57,339 bases of DNA. It comes from UBA5905 sp964609975 (GTDB taxonomy: Bacteria; Bacillota; Clostridia; Oscillospirales; Acutalibacteraceae). The notes below the pieces were generated by a model. It saw only the letters and a program-made list of their open reading frames with translations. It did no database searches and was not told where the DNA came from. A program made the translations under genes and the position numbers. Positions 49,233 through 57,325 of the stretch are shown one piece after another (the first letter of the stretch is position 1; each line of letters begins with the position of its first letter). Where the stretch lies: NCBI GenBank assembly GCA_964609975.1, contig CAZSTR010000009.1, positions 1 to 57,339 on the forward strand. The letters are read 5' to 3'.

Positions 49233-50006
49233 ATGCAGCCACTGAACCCCAAAGCCATCGAAGCCGCCCTACACACCCGGCGCTTCGGCCGCCCGCTCAT
49301 CACCGTGACCGAAACCGCCTCCACCAACACGCTGGCGCGCCAAATGGCCGCCAACGGCGCGACGGAGGGCACCGCCGTTGTCGCCGACCGGCAAACCGCC
49401 GGACGCGGACGACGAGGACGCAGCTTTTTTTCCCCTACCGGCGGCATCTATCTGTCCATCATCCTGCGCCCCCAGAAAACGGCGGAGCCGGGGCTTCTAA
49501 CCTCCTGCGCCGCCGTGGCCGCCGCCCGCGCCCTCGAACGGTTCGCCGCCTTCCCCGTGGCCATCAAATGGGTGAACGATTTGCTCATCGGCGGCCGCAA
49601 GGTCTGCGGCATTTTAACCGAGGGGGATTTAGACCCCTGCTCTGGCGCGCTACGCTTCGCCGTGCTGGGCATCGGCATCAATGTAGCACACGCCGCCTTT
49701 CCACCGGAGCTTCAGAATATCGTCACCACGCTGGCAGACGAGGACTGTGCAGTGGCGCGGGAAGCGCTCATCGCCGCGCTGTTAGAGGAATGGGAAACCG
49801 CCTATGCCACCATCGACAGCGGCGATTTTCTCTCCGAAAGCCGCCAACGCTCGGCGGTGCTGGGGCGGGCCGTGACTGTTCAGCGGGGAACGGAGAGCTT
49901 CGAGGCAATAGCCGAGGACATCGACGAAACGGGCGGCCTTTGGGTGCGCCGCCCCGACGGAAAACGCCTTTGCCTCTGCTCCGGCGAGGTCAGCCTGCGT
50001 CTTTGA
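49233..50006 (+). CDS. birA: Biotin-[acetyl-CoA-carboxylase] ligase, without DNA-binding domain
   Basis: A 257-residue biotin protein ligase that attaches biotin to carboxylase carrier domains. It has ETASTNTLA, the biotinyl-AMP loop GRGRRGRSFFSPTGGIYLS, the catalytic IKWVNDLLI block with lysine, KVCGILTE, and GIGINV. The N-terminal helix-turn-helix of repressor-type BirA is missing, so it is a class I enzyme only. GGAGGA lies before the ATG. Confidence 0.92.
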   Translation: MQPLNPKAIEAALHTRRFGRPLITVTETASTNTLARQMAANGATEGTAVVADRQTAGRGRRGRSFFSPTGGIYLSIILRPQKTAEPGLLTSCAAVAAARALERFAAFPVAIKWVNDLLIGGRKVCGILTEGDLDPCSGALRFAVLGIGINVAHAAFPPELQNIVTTLADEDCAVAREALIAALLEEWETAYATIDSGDFLSESRQRSAVLGRAVTVQRGTESFEAIAEDIDETGGLWVRRPDGKRLCLCSGEVSLRL

Positions 50007-50010
50007 ACAA

Positions 50011-50067
50011 AAAAACAAGCCGATTTTCGGAAAAGGAAGGCCCCCGAAAATCGGCTTGTTTATTTTT
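50011..50067. terminator. Bidirectional terminator between birA and malQ
   Basis: A 17-bp stem AACAAGCCGATTTTCGG with its complement; A-run on one side and TATTTTT on the other. Confidence 0.9.
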
Positions 50068-51581
50068 CAGGATTCCGCGGCCGCTTCCCGCTCCGCCGCC
50101 GGCAAACGCCCATACAGGGCGGTGTTTTCCCGAATGAGTCCCGCCAGCCAGTCATTGATACAGCCCGGCGCAATGCGCCATTGCCAGTTATGGCCGCCCA
50201 GGGTGGAGGGGATGTTGATGCGCGCCTCACTGCCCAGACCCATGAAATCCTGCATCATGAAAATCGCCGTGTCCGCCACGCTCATCATCGCCGCCCGAAT
50301 CATCGCCCAGTTGAAGCCCTCCTGCTCGTCCACATGCAGATATCGCCGGGCATAGCCCACATCCTCCGGAGCGGCGGTTTTCGTCCAGCCCATCACCGTG
50401 TCATTGTCATGGGTGCCGGTGTATACCACGCAATGGGGCTGGATATGATGGGGCAGATATTCGCTCTCCCCCATCGGCGCGAATGCGAACTGCAAAACCC
50501 GCATTCCGGGGAAATCGGTCTGGCGCAGAAGATGCCGCACCTGAGGCGTAAGAAAGCCCAAATCCTCGGCAATGATCGGCAAATCCGGCCCACATTCCTC
50601 CTCCAGTGCCCGGAACAGCTTCATCCCCGGCCCTTTGCGCCATTCGCCCGTTCGGGCGTCGGGCGCCCCAGCGGGGATACAATAATAAGACTCGAAGCCC
50701 CGAAAATGGTCGATGCGCACCACATCATAGGTGTCCAGCGCCCGCCGCATTCTCCGTCGCCACCAGCCGAAGGGGGTCGCCTCCCGCTCCATAGCTTTCC
50801 AGTCATACACTGGCATCCCCCATAGCTGGCCCTCCGGCGAAAAGACATCCGGCGGACAGCCGGCCACCACCCGCGGAAGCAGATCTTTGTCCAAGTCGAA
50901 CTGTTGGGGAGAGGCCCACACATCCGCGCTGTCATCCGCCACATAAATTGGCATATCGCCAATCAGCCGCACGCCATGGGCATGAGCATAATCCGTCAGC
51001 GCCGTCCATTGGGCAAAGAAGGTATATTGCACAAACCTATGAAAGTCTATGTCCACCGCCAGCTGTTGCCGGGCGTTCGCCAGCGCCTGCGGCTGGCGGC
51101 GGCGCAACGGCTCCGGCCACTCCCGCCAGCTGACTCCTCCCTGCGCCTCCTTGATAGCCATAAACAGAGCATAATCCTCCAGCCAGTCCGCCTGCTCCCG
51201 GCAAAAGCGGACATAGTCCTCCTGCGGTCGAAAACGGGCAAAGGCACGGCGCAGCACCGGTGGCCGGTTTTCATACAGCTTTCCGTAGTCTACCCGCTCC
51301 GCATCCTCTCCAAAATCCACCGTGCGATATTCCTCCGGCCGCAACAGCCCCGCCTGCTCCAGCCGCTCCAAATCAATGAAATAGGGATTTCCGGCGGCGG
51401 AGGAAAAGGATTGATAGGGCGAATCGCCAAAGTTGGTGGGAGACAGGGGCAAAATCTGCCAATAGCTCTGCCCCGCCTTTTCAAGAAAATCCACGAAGCC
51501 ATAGGCCTCCTGCCCCAGGGTACCGATTCCGCCGAAGCCCGGCAGAGAAAAAATCGGCATCAAAATTCCACTGGTACGCAT
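50067..51581 (-). CDS. malQ: 4-alpha-glucanotransferase (amylomaltase)
   Basis: A 504-residue GH77 enzyme that transfers maltodextrin units between alpha-glucans. The start RTSGILMPIFSLPGFGGIGTLG and YWQILPLSPTNFGDSPYQS are typical. The nucleophile aspartate is in VVRIDHFRGFESYY, the acid/base glutamate in IIAEDLGFLTPQV, and the transition-state aspartate in TGTHDNDTVMGW. It lies 4 nt after the metallophosphoesterase gene. With phosphoglucomutase at 55 kb it serves glycogen or maltodextrin use. Confidence 0.95.
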   Translation of the reverse strand: MRTSGILMPIFSLPGFGGIGTLGQEAYGFVDFLEKAGQSYWQILPLSPTNFGDSPYQSFSSAAGNPYFIDLERLEQAGLLRPEEYRTVDFGEDAERVDYGKLYENRPPVLRRAFARFRPQEDYVRFCREQADWLEDYALFMAIKEAQGGVSWREWPEPLRRRQPQALANARQQLAVDIDFHRFVQYTFFAQWTALTDYAHAHGVRLIGDMPIYVADDSADVWASPQQFDLDKDLLPRVVAGCPPDVFSPEGQLWGMPVYDWKAMEREATPFGWWRRRMRRALDTYDVVRIDHFRGFESYYCIPAGAPDARTGEWRKGPGMKLFRALEEECGPDLPIIAEDLGFLTPQVRHLLRQTDFPGMRVLQFAFAPMGESEYLPHHIQPHCVVYTGTHDNDTVMGWTKTAAPEDVGYARRYLHVDEQEGFNWAMIRAAMMSVADTAIFMMQDFMGLGSEARINIPSTLGGHNWQWRIAPGCINDWLAGLIRENTALYGRLPAAEREAAAES

Positions 51582-51585
51582 CCGT

Positions 51586-52398
51586 TTATCTCCTTTCCGC
51601 TGGCCGCTCGGTCTCCTTCGGCAGGAGAATCAACAGCGGCAAATGGGGCTTGTTGGAAATGCGCAGGGAGACGGAGCTGTCTCCCAGCCCCCGGCTCACC
51701 ACCATCGCCGTCTCCCCCGCTCGATACACTCCACCGGTATAAGCCGGGAACAGCCCCTGACCGGGCGCATACAGCCCCCGGTCGCCCATGCGCACCTGGC
51801 CGCCATGGGCATGGCCACACACCACCAGCCTCCACCGGGCGCGCTGATAATAGGAAAAATAGTCGGGCTTATGCGCCAGGGCAATCGCCGGCTGGTTTTC
51901 TACCGCCAGCGGGCGGGGACAACGGCGCCCCATGCCAAAAATGCGCAGGGTTTGGCCGTCCTTTTGCCAGTCGGCATAGCTGTCGCACATATAGCAGACC
52001 CCATTGCGACGCAAAATCTCCCCATATCGCGGCTCACGTCCCAGCCGCAGCTCATGATTCCCCGGAATCGCAAAGCAGGGCGCAATCGCCGCCAGCCGCG
52101 CCGCCAGCTGCGCCAGCCCCCGCTCGTCGAAAGCCGTATAGCTGTTGGTCAAATCCCCCGGCAGAAAAATCGCATCCGGCTTTTGCAGCTTGAGACAGTT
52201 CATCAGCCGGGTGAGCTGCACCGCCGTGTCCGGCAGATGCACATCCGCCACCACCGCAATGCGGCTGTGGACAAAAGCCACCGGAAGCCGCGCCAGCCGC
52301 ACCGGCATCGCCTCCACCTGCGGCGCAGCCAAAGCCGGATTGAGCGCCATCAGGGAATGAATCAACCGCTTGGAGCGCTTTGGTTGTATTTCGGTCAT
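51586..52398 (-). CDS. Calcineurin-like metallophosphoesterase
   Basis: A 270-residue metallophosphoesterase. The five motifs are in order: VADVHLPD, FLPGDLTN, IPGNHE, ALAHKPD and VVCGHAHGGQVRMG. An N-terminal stretch of about 45 residues lacks a clear membrane helix, though related YkuE-like proteins are membrane-linked. The GAHTHGGQ-like ending suggests the subgroup acting on UDP-sugar lipids or cyclic nucleotides, but the substrate is unknown. It is the first gene of a unit with malQ; GGGAGG precedes the start region. Confidence 0.87.
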   Translation of the reverse strand: MTEIQPKRSKRLIHSLMALNPALAAPQVEAMPVRLARLPVAFVHSRIAVVADVHLPDTAVQLTRLMNCLKLQKPDAIFLPGDLTNSYTAFDERGLAQLAARLAAIAPCFAIPGNHELRLGREPRYGEILRRNGVCYMCDSYADWQKDGQTLRIFGMGRRCPRPLAVENQPAIALAHKPDYFSYYQRARWRLVVCGHAHGGQVRMGDRGLYAPGQGLFPAYTGGVYRAGETAMVVSRGLGDSSVSLRISNKPHLPLLILLPKETERPAERR

Positions 52399-52426
52399 GT
52401 GGCCCGCCTCCCGCCATGCTGTTCAC

Positions 52427-52674
52427 ATTCTTTTCCTTTGTTTATCATATCACGCCGGGAGCAAAAAGAAAAGGGAAACTTTTTCCGTTTTGCACTTTGG
52501 AGCGGTTTTTATCCGAATTTCGCCGAAAAAAACAAAGCCGCAGGCGGGCATCCAAGATGCTCTCCTTTTGAGAACAGGCAGAAATTCCCGTTGGGATAGA
52601 CCTCCAGGGGAAAGCTCCATTTTCATAGACCCGTCTGGAGGCTGTTTCGGACTCCTTATAGTCGGCGAAGGCCT
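52427..52674. other. Intergenic region, decayed coding traces only
   Basis: About 250 nt. On the minus strand a frame beginning at about 52678 (AFADYKESETASRRVYENGA) could be a shifted continuation of the 43-codon frame to its right. Nothing in it was recognised. Confidence 0.3.
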
Positions 52675-52806
52675 TCAATTCAAAAAGTCCAGAAGCTTAT
52701 CTATGGAAACCGCCTTCGGTGCATAGTGGGCTGAGCGGCACAACTGGAAAGAAGTGCAGCCACACACAAACAGAACAGCTTTCAGAGCAAAAGGCTTTTG
52801 TTTCAT
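52675..52806 (-). CDS. Small hypothetical protein, 43 residues
   Basis: A short frame that begins MKQKPFALKAVLFVCGCTSF and ends in KLLDFLN. It has an excellent site GGAGG 8 nt before the ATG, which is why it is listed. A hydrophobic stretch with two cysteines at the N-terminus could be a poor signal peptide. It follows the broken secreted-protein gene by 46 nt on the same strand and may be a remnant too. Function unknown. Confidence 0.4.
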   Translation of the reverse strand: MKQKPFALKAVLFVCGCTSFQLCRSAHYAPKAVSIDKLLDFLN

Positions 52807-52852
52807 GGCTTTTAACCTCCTATCATATTCCACAGTAAAACTATTGGCCACA

Positions 52853-53277
52853 TTACGATAAGAATACCCCGCCTTTAGCTTTTATGCAGTCATACTTAGG
52901 CTCCACTGTCGTATCAATAAACTGCAAAGCACCATTATCATCGATGTGTTTGACTGGATTTGAATGTGTTGTCAAGGTGCCTTTGCCAGTAAGAGGATCT
53001 ACGGCTTGAATTGTATACAATTCTGCCATTTCATAATCCCCAGTGACCTTGTTCGAAGAACTGAGATATACACTACAATTTTTTCCTTTTCTGTCAATAG
53101 TGCTTGTATGTTGTTCGGTAAATCCTGTGCACTTAATAGTTCACTACCATTGGAAAAAATTACTTGATTTTTTGTAATTCGCTCATCCGTTTTAGCTGCT
53201 ACTGTTGTACTACACATTAAAAGACAAATCATAAGAAATATAGCAATGATTCGTTTGCGTTTACTCCATATTTTCAT
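52853..53277 (-). pseudogene. Frameshifted secreted protein in a low-GC patch
   Basis: The N-terminus has a signal peptide (KRKRIIAIFLMICLLMCSTTVAA) followed by a mature part. At about 53090 a run of six A (GGAAAAAATTG) is one short: restoring one A carries the frame from LLTEKEK on to NCSVYLSSSNKVTGDYEMAE, then THSNPVKHIDDNGALQFIDT, to a stop at 52853. The restored product has 141 residues. The style of the mature part recalls the start of large secreted repeat proteins, but no family is certain. GC content is well below that of the neighbours, a sign of transfer. GGGAG precedes the ATG. Confidence 0.65.
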
Positions 53278-53399
53278 GCAAATCTCCCTTCCCTTGTAAA
53301 CACTATTGCTATTATGATTTGAATGCGTTGGCAAATCGTTAAATGCTTTTTGCCTGATACAACCGTACCATCGGACTCACCTCCATCCTATCTAAGTTC

Positions 53400-53428
53400 A
53401 GTATACAGGAAAAAATACCGATTGTCAG
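53400..53428 (-). promoter_or_regulatory. Promoter of the low-GC secreted-protein gene
   Basis: On the minus strand CTGACA and TATACT are separated by 17 bp; leader of about 115 nt. Confidence 0.6.
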
Positions 53429-53513
53429 CAAAAAAACAAATCTAAATCTGAGACGAAGCCCATTCTCTGCAGTCAAGCGCAAAGAGCGGGGAAAAGTCCA
53501 TTGAAAAAGTCTT

Positions 53514-53700
53514 GATATTCATCCGGGAATCGACAGGTTTTGCAGGAAATAAGCCGCCCCGTGGGCTTTCGGCGAGTGCGGCTGGTGATGAACGAAGGGA
53601 ACTGGGAAACGCCCTTCCAAGAATCCCGCAACGCCGCCCCCACCACGCTGGAGGTCAACGGCCGCCATCTGTTCGCCAAGGGCACCAACTGAGTCAACAC
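53514..53700 (+). pseudogene. Internal fragment of a family 2 glycoside hydrolase
   Basis: The frame reads QEISRPVGFRRVRLVMNEG, then TTLEVNGRHLFAKGTN and a TGA at 53690-53692. This is the junction between the beta-sandwich and the barrel of GH2 beta-mannosidase-like enzymes, where FAKGTNW is expected; the stop replaces the tryptophan. After it VNTMAFPADM continues in frame but soon leaves the family pattern. Both ends of the gene are missing, so only about 60 codons of a protein of some 800 remain. Confidence 0.65.
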
Positions 53701-53851
53701 CATGGCATTTCCCGCCGACATGACGCTGCAGGTTGTCGGGCAAAAAACGCTCTCCTCGGTTTATACCTATCTCTGCAAGGAGGAGAAAAAGCCACAACCG
53801 CCGGTCGTTCGTGTTCTAAATCGCTGAAACGTGCGAAAACCGAAATACCCC

Positions 53852-53880
53852 TTGCGCAACCGGGACAAATGTGGTAAAAT
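53852..53880 (+). promoter_or_regulatory. Promoter of the degV-family gene
   Basis: TTGCGC and TAAAAT are separated by 17 bp, about 65 nt before the start codon. Confidence 0.6.
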
Positions 53881-53946
53881 AGGCACATAAACGGCGAAAA
53901 GCGGCAAAAAATGCCGAAGTCCGCCGAATGGAAAGGATGATTGCTT

Positions 53947-54807
53947 ATGGCAAAGCCGGTTGTGCTTTGCGCGGACAGCACCTGCGATTTAAGCCCGGAG
54001 CTGGTAGAAAAATACCAGGTTCACATTATGCCCATGCGCGTGATTTTGGAGGGAGAACCCCATAGCGACGGCGTGGACATCACCCCCGATGACATTTATG
54101 CGGCCTATAACGCGCGAAAGGTGCTCCCCACCACCTCCGCCACCAATCTGGAGGAGTACAAGGACTTCGTGCGCCCCTGGATTGAAGCGGGCAACGATGT
54201 GGTATACATCAATCTCGGCTCCGGCATTTCCGTAACCTACAACAACTGCCGCCTGGCGGCCGAGGAAACCCCCGGTCTGTATGTGGTCAACTCCGGCAAC
54301 CTGTCCACGGGCATGGGGCTTGTGGTCATCGCGGCTGCCCAGTGCATCGCGGCGGGCATGGCGGCGGAGCAGGTAGCGGCCGAGGTAAGCGAATATACGA
54401 AGCTGGTGGAATCCAGCTTCGTCATTGATACGCTGGAATTCCTGCACAAGGGCGGCCGTTGCTCGACGCTGGCCATGCTGGGCGCGAATATGCTGAAGCT
54501 GAGGCCCTGCATCGAGGTCAACAACGAGAACAGCACCATGGTCGTCGGAAAAAAATACCGTGGCTCGCTGGAAAAGGTGCTGCAGGATTATGTGAAGGAC
54601 CGGCTGGAAGGGCGCACCGATATTTGTACCGACCGCCTGTTTATCACCCATTCCGGCATCTCCCAGGAGCGAATTGAGCTGGTGCGGCGCACCGTGGAGC
54701 AATATGTCCATTTCGATGAGGTACTGGTGACGCGGGCCGGTTGCACCATTTCCACCCATTGCGGCCCCAACACCCTCGGAATTCTTTTCGCCCGCAAGGA
54801 AGCATAA
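53947..54807 (+). CDS. DegV-family fatty-acid-binding protein
   Basis: A 286-residue DegV/FakB-like protein that binds a fatty acid for phosphorylation by a FakA kinase. It starts with VVLCADSTCDLSPELVEKY, has TTSATNLEEY for ligand binding, NLGSGISVTYNNC, VIDTLEFLHKGGRCS, and a C-terminal TISTHCGPNTLGILF. FakA is not in the window. The ATG at 53947 follows AAAGGATG at good distance. Confidence 0.92.
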   Translation: MAKPVVLCADSTCDLSPELVEKYQVHIMPMRVILEGEPHSDGVDITPDDIYAAYNARKVLPTTSATNLEEYKDFVRPWIEAGNDVVYINLGSGISVTYNNCRLAAEETPGLYVVNSGNLSTGMGLVVIAAAQCIAAGMAAEQVAAEVSEYTKLVESSFVIDTLEFLHKGGRCSTLAMLGANMLKLRPCIEVNNENSTMVVGKKYRGSLEKVLQDYVKDRLEGRTDICTDRLFITHSGISQERIELVRRTVEQYVHFDEVLVTRAGCTISTHCGPNTLGILFARKEA

Positions 54808-54852
54808 GCCGGCGCTTAGGCCGGAAAAATCAAAATCGAAAGGATGAACAGT

Positions 54853-55029
54853 ATGCAGCAAAACAAGAAAAGCGGTTGGCGGACATTTTTGATTCTGCTG
54901 GGAGGTCTTTCCCTTCTGGCGCTCGGCGTATGTGCTGTTTTGCATTTGGAGCGGAAGCTGGTGCTGTTCTGCCGCCGCGTCAGCGACCGGCTGAGCCTGC
55001 GCCCGGTGCAATTTGAAACCGAGCTGTAA
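54853..55029 (+). CDS. Small single-pass membrane protein
   Basis: A 58-residue protein with a basic N-terminus (QQNKKSGWR), one hydrophobic helix (about 10-30), and a basic tail with RRVSDRLSLRP. AAAGGA precedes the ATG at 54853. It follows the degV-family gene by 45 nt, probably in one transcript, and a strong terminator comes after it. No family recognised. Confidence 0.6.
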   Translation: MQQNKKSGWRTFLILLGGLSLLALGVCAVLHLERKLVLFCRRVSDRLSLRPVQFETEL

Positions 55030-55057
55030 AAAGGACACCTTTTGATCCAAAAAGCAG

Positions 55058-55103
55058 AAAAAAGCCGTGACAAACGGATTTTCCGTTTGTCACGGCTTTT
55101 TTT
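55058..55103. terminator. Bidirectional terminator between the small membrane protein and phosphoglucomutase
   Basis: A perfect 20-bp stem (AAAAAAGCCGTGACAAACGG with its complement) around ATTTT. Confidence 0.93.
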
Positions 55104-55115
55104 ATGCATTTTCGG

Positions 55116-56843
55116 TCAGCCCGGCTCCGCCTGCAACAGCTGACGCGCTTGTTCCAACAGCGTTTCCATCCGCTTTTCGGCGGCGGCCGCATCCGGACCG
55201 GTGGCGGTGATATAGCCCTTGATTTTCGGCTCGGTACCGGAGGGACGCACAATCACGCCGGCATTACCCTCCAGGGTGAAGGAAATCACATTGGAGCGGG
55301 GCAGCACCAGCGGTGTCCGCTCGCCGGTTTGACAATCCAGCCGTTCCCGGCACTCATAATCCGCCACGGCCACCACCCGAAGACCGGCGATAGCCGTCGG
55401 CGGATTTTCCCGCAGGCCGTTCATCAGCCGGGTCATGGTGTGCATCCCTGCCTCACCCTCAAATGCCACATTGATGAGGGCGTTGCGATAATATCCGTAT
55501 TTTTCATATACCCGATGGAGCTGTTCCAGCAGGCCGATGCCCTGCTTTCGATAATATGCGGCCATCTCAACGATCAGCATGGAGGCAACCACCGCGTCCT
55601 TGTCTCGCACATAGGTGCCCGCCAGATAGCCATAGCTTTCCTCAAAGCCCAACACATAGCGCTCCGGATGGCCCTCGCGCTCCAAAATGCCGATTTGCTC
55701 GCCGATATATTTGAAGCCCGTGAGCAAATCCCGCACCTCACAGCCATAGCTTTCGGCGATCACCGCCGCCAGGCCGGAGGTGACGATGGTTTTGATCACC
55801 ACCGGGTCGGTCGGGAGCGTCCCCAGCTCCGTGCGGCAGGAGAGGATGTATTCCAGCAACAGATAGCCAACCTCGTTACCCGTCAGAAGCGTATAGCCCG
55901 CCTCATCCCGCACGGCAATGCCCACCCGGTCGCAATCCGGGTCGGTGGCCAACAACAAGTCCGGCTTTTCCGTCTCCGCCATCGCCAGCGCCCGCTCAAA
56001 GGCCTGGCGGATTTCCGGATTCGGATACGGGGCGGTGGGGAAACGGCCGTCCGGCAGCTCCTGTTCGGGCACCACCGACACCTGCTTCGCGCCGATACGC
56101 CGCAGCACCTCCCGCACCGGCAGATTTCCCGTGCCATTGAGGGGCGTATAAATCAGCTTCAGCCCAGCCTCGGCGCAAATGCCCGGATTGATTTGCTGGC
56201 ACAGAACCTGTTGCATATAGCGCTCCAACAGCTCGTCGCCGATGGGACAAATCTGCCCCGCGGCCACCGCCGCATCATAATCGGCCACCTGCACATCCTC
56301 GAACAAATCTACCTTTTCGATGCAGGCGGTCACCGCCGCCGCATCGGCGTCGGTCATCTGACAGCCGTCCGCACCATAGCATTTATAACCGTTGTATTTC
56401 GCCGGATTGTGGCTGGCAGTCACCATGATGCCCGCCTGGCAATCCAGCTCCCGCACGGCGAAGCTCAACACCGGCGTCGGCTCCAGCTGGGGGAACAGAT
56501 GCACCCGGCAACCGCTAGCAGCCAGCACGCGGGCGGCTTCCCGCGCGAACAGCTCCGAGTTGATACGGGAATCGAAGGAAATCGCCACCGCCGCCGCCGC
56601 ATACCGCTCCCGCAAGTAATTCGCCAGCCCCTGGGTCGCGCGACGCACCGTATAGATGTTCATGCGATTGGTTCCGGCGCCGAGAATTCCGCGCAAACCG
56701 CCGGTTCCGAAGGCCAGCGACTGATAAAATCGCTCGCGGATTTCGCTCGCCTGTCCGCCGATCGCCTTCAGCTCCGCTTGCAGTTCCGGGGCCTCGGTCG
56801 CCCGTTCACGCCAGCGGGCATATTCCTTTTCAATTTCCATCAC
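55116..56843 (-). CDS. Phosphoglucomutase/phosphomannomutase
   Basis: A 575-residue alpha-D-phosphohexomutase of the PgcA type, interconverting glucose 1- and 6-phosphate. The N-terminus has FGTGGLRGILGAGTNRMN, the catalytic phosphoserine is in GIMVTASHNPAKYNGYK, the magnesium loop is ATDPDCDRVGIAV, GFEESYGYL binds sugar, and the C-terminal phosphate site is VIVRPSGTEPKIKGY. The GTG at 56843 lies 9 nt after AAGGAGG; the ATG next to it is the alternative start. Works with malQ in alpha-glucan metabolism. Confidence 0.94.
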   Translation of the reverse strand: MMEIEKEYARWRERATEAPELQAELKAIGGQASEIRERFYQSLAFGTGGLRGILGAGTNRMNIYTVRRATQGLANYLRERYAAAAVAISFDSRINSELFAREAARVLAASGCRVHLFPQLEPTPVLSFAVRELDCQAGIMVTASHNPAKYNGYKCYGADGCQMTDADAAAVTACIEKVDLFEDVQVADYDAAVAAGQICPIGDELLERYMQQVLCQQINPGICAEAGLKLIYTPLNGTGNLPVREVLRRIGAKQVSVVPEQELPDGRFPTAPYPNPEIRQAFERALAMAETEKPDLLLATDPDCDRVGIAVRDEAGYTLLTGNEVGYLLLEYILSCRTELGTLPTDPVVIKTIVTSGLAAVIAESYGCEVRDLLTGFKYIGEQIGILEREGHPERYVLGFEESYGYLAGTYVRDKDAVVASMLIVEMAAYYRKQGIGLLEQLHRVYEKYGYYRNALINVAFEGEAGMHTMTRLMNGLRENPPTAIAGLRVVAVADYECRERLDCQTGERTPLVLPRSNVISFTLEGNAGVIVRPSGTEPKIKGYITATGPDAAAAEKRMETLLEQARQLLQAEPG

Positions 56844-56889
56844 AACGATGCGCCTCCTTATCGTATTTTGCCAAATCTTTCACAGATAG

Positions 56890-56918
56890 AGTATACCACA
56901 GTTTCTGCGAAATCTCAA
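56890..56918 (-). promoter_or_regulatory. Promoter of phosphoglucomutase
   Basis: On the minus strand TTGAGA and TATACT are separated by 17 bp. Confidence 0.75.
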
Positions 56919-57126
56919 CCAGGCACAGAGGATTTTTTTGCCTTTTCTTTGTAAAATTTTCTGCAAAAATGCACGAAAAAGAGCTAAAATTGTCTTATAG
57001 AGAATATTCTGCGCTAATTCATGTAGAAAATTATCACCGTTCGTACGCCTTGAAGGCTATTGTCGAAAATATTCTATTGGCAAGCACTCCGCAAAGGCAC
57101 CGGATATATGGAAAAAATAATTGCAA

Positions 57127-57165
57127 GCACCCTGCAAGCTTTGAGGTCCTGCAGGGTGCCCTTTT
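57127..57165 (+). terminator. Terminator-like hairpin
   Basis: A perfect 10-bp stem with a 13-nt loop and a short T-run on the plus strand. No gene ends before it. Confidence 0.5.
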
Positions 57166-57295
57166 ATATGACAGGCATATCGAAACAGAGGGGTAAGGAG
57201 TCGATACCTTATGTCGTGTGCAAATACTATCCATCGCGTCCTCGCTTGCATTCCGGAAAATTGCTGAGACTCAGCGCAAATACTGAAGAAACGAA

Positions 57296-57325
57296 AAAAG
57301 TCTGTACAGCATGTACAGACTTTTG
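57296..57325. terminator. Terminator-like hairpin at window end
   Basis: A perfect 13-bp stem with a 4-nt loop, A-run and T-run flanks. Confidence 0.6.

Noticed and set aside
23265..53692. Possible stop-codon recoding of TAG or TGA as tryptophan
   Set aside because: Intact genes in the window use TGG for Trp and end with TGA and TAG, and the affected genes also carry frameshifts.
56969..57196. 75-codon plus-strand frame at the window end
   Set aside because: There is no ribosome-binding site and its end crosses a perfect hairpin.
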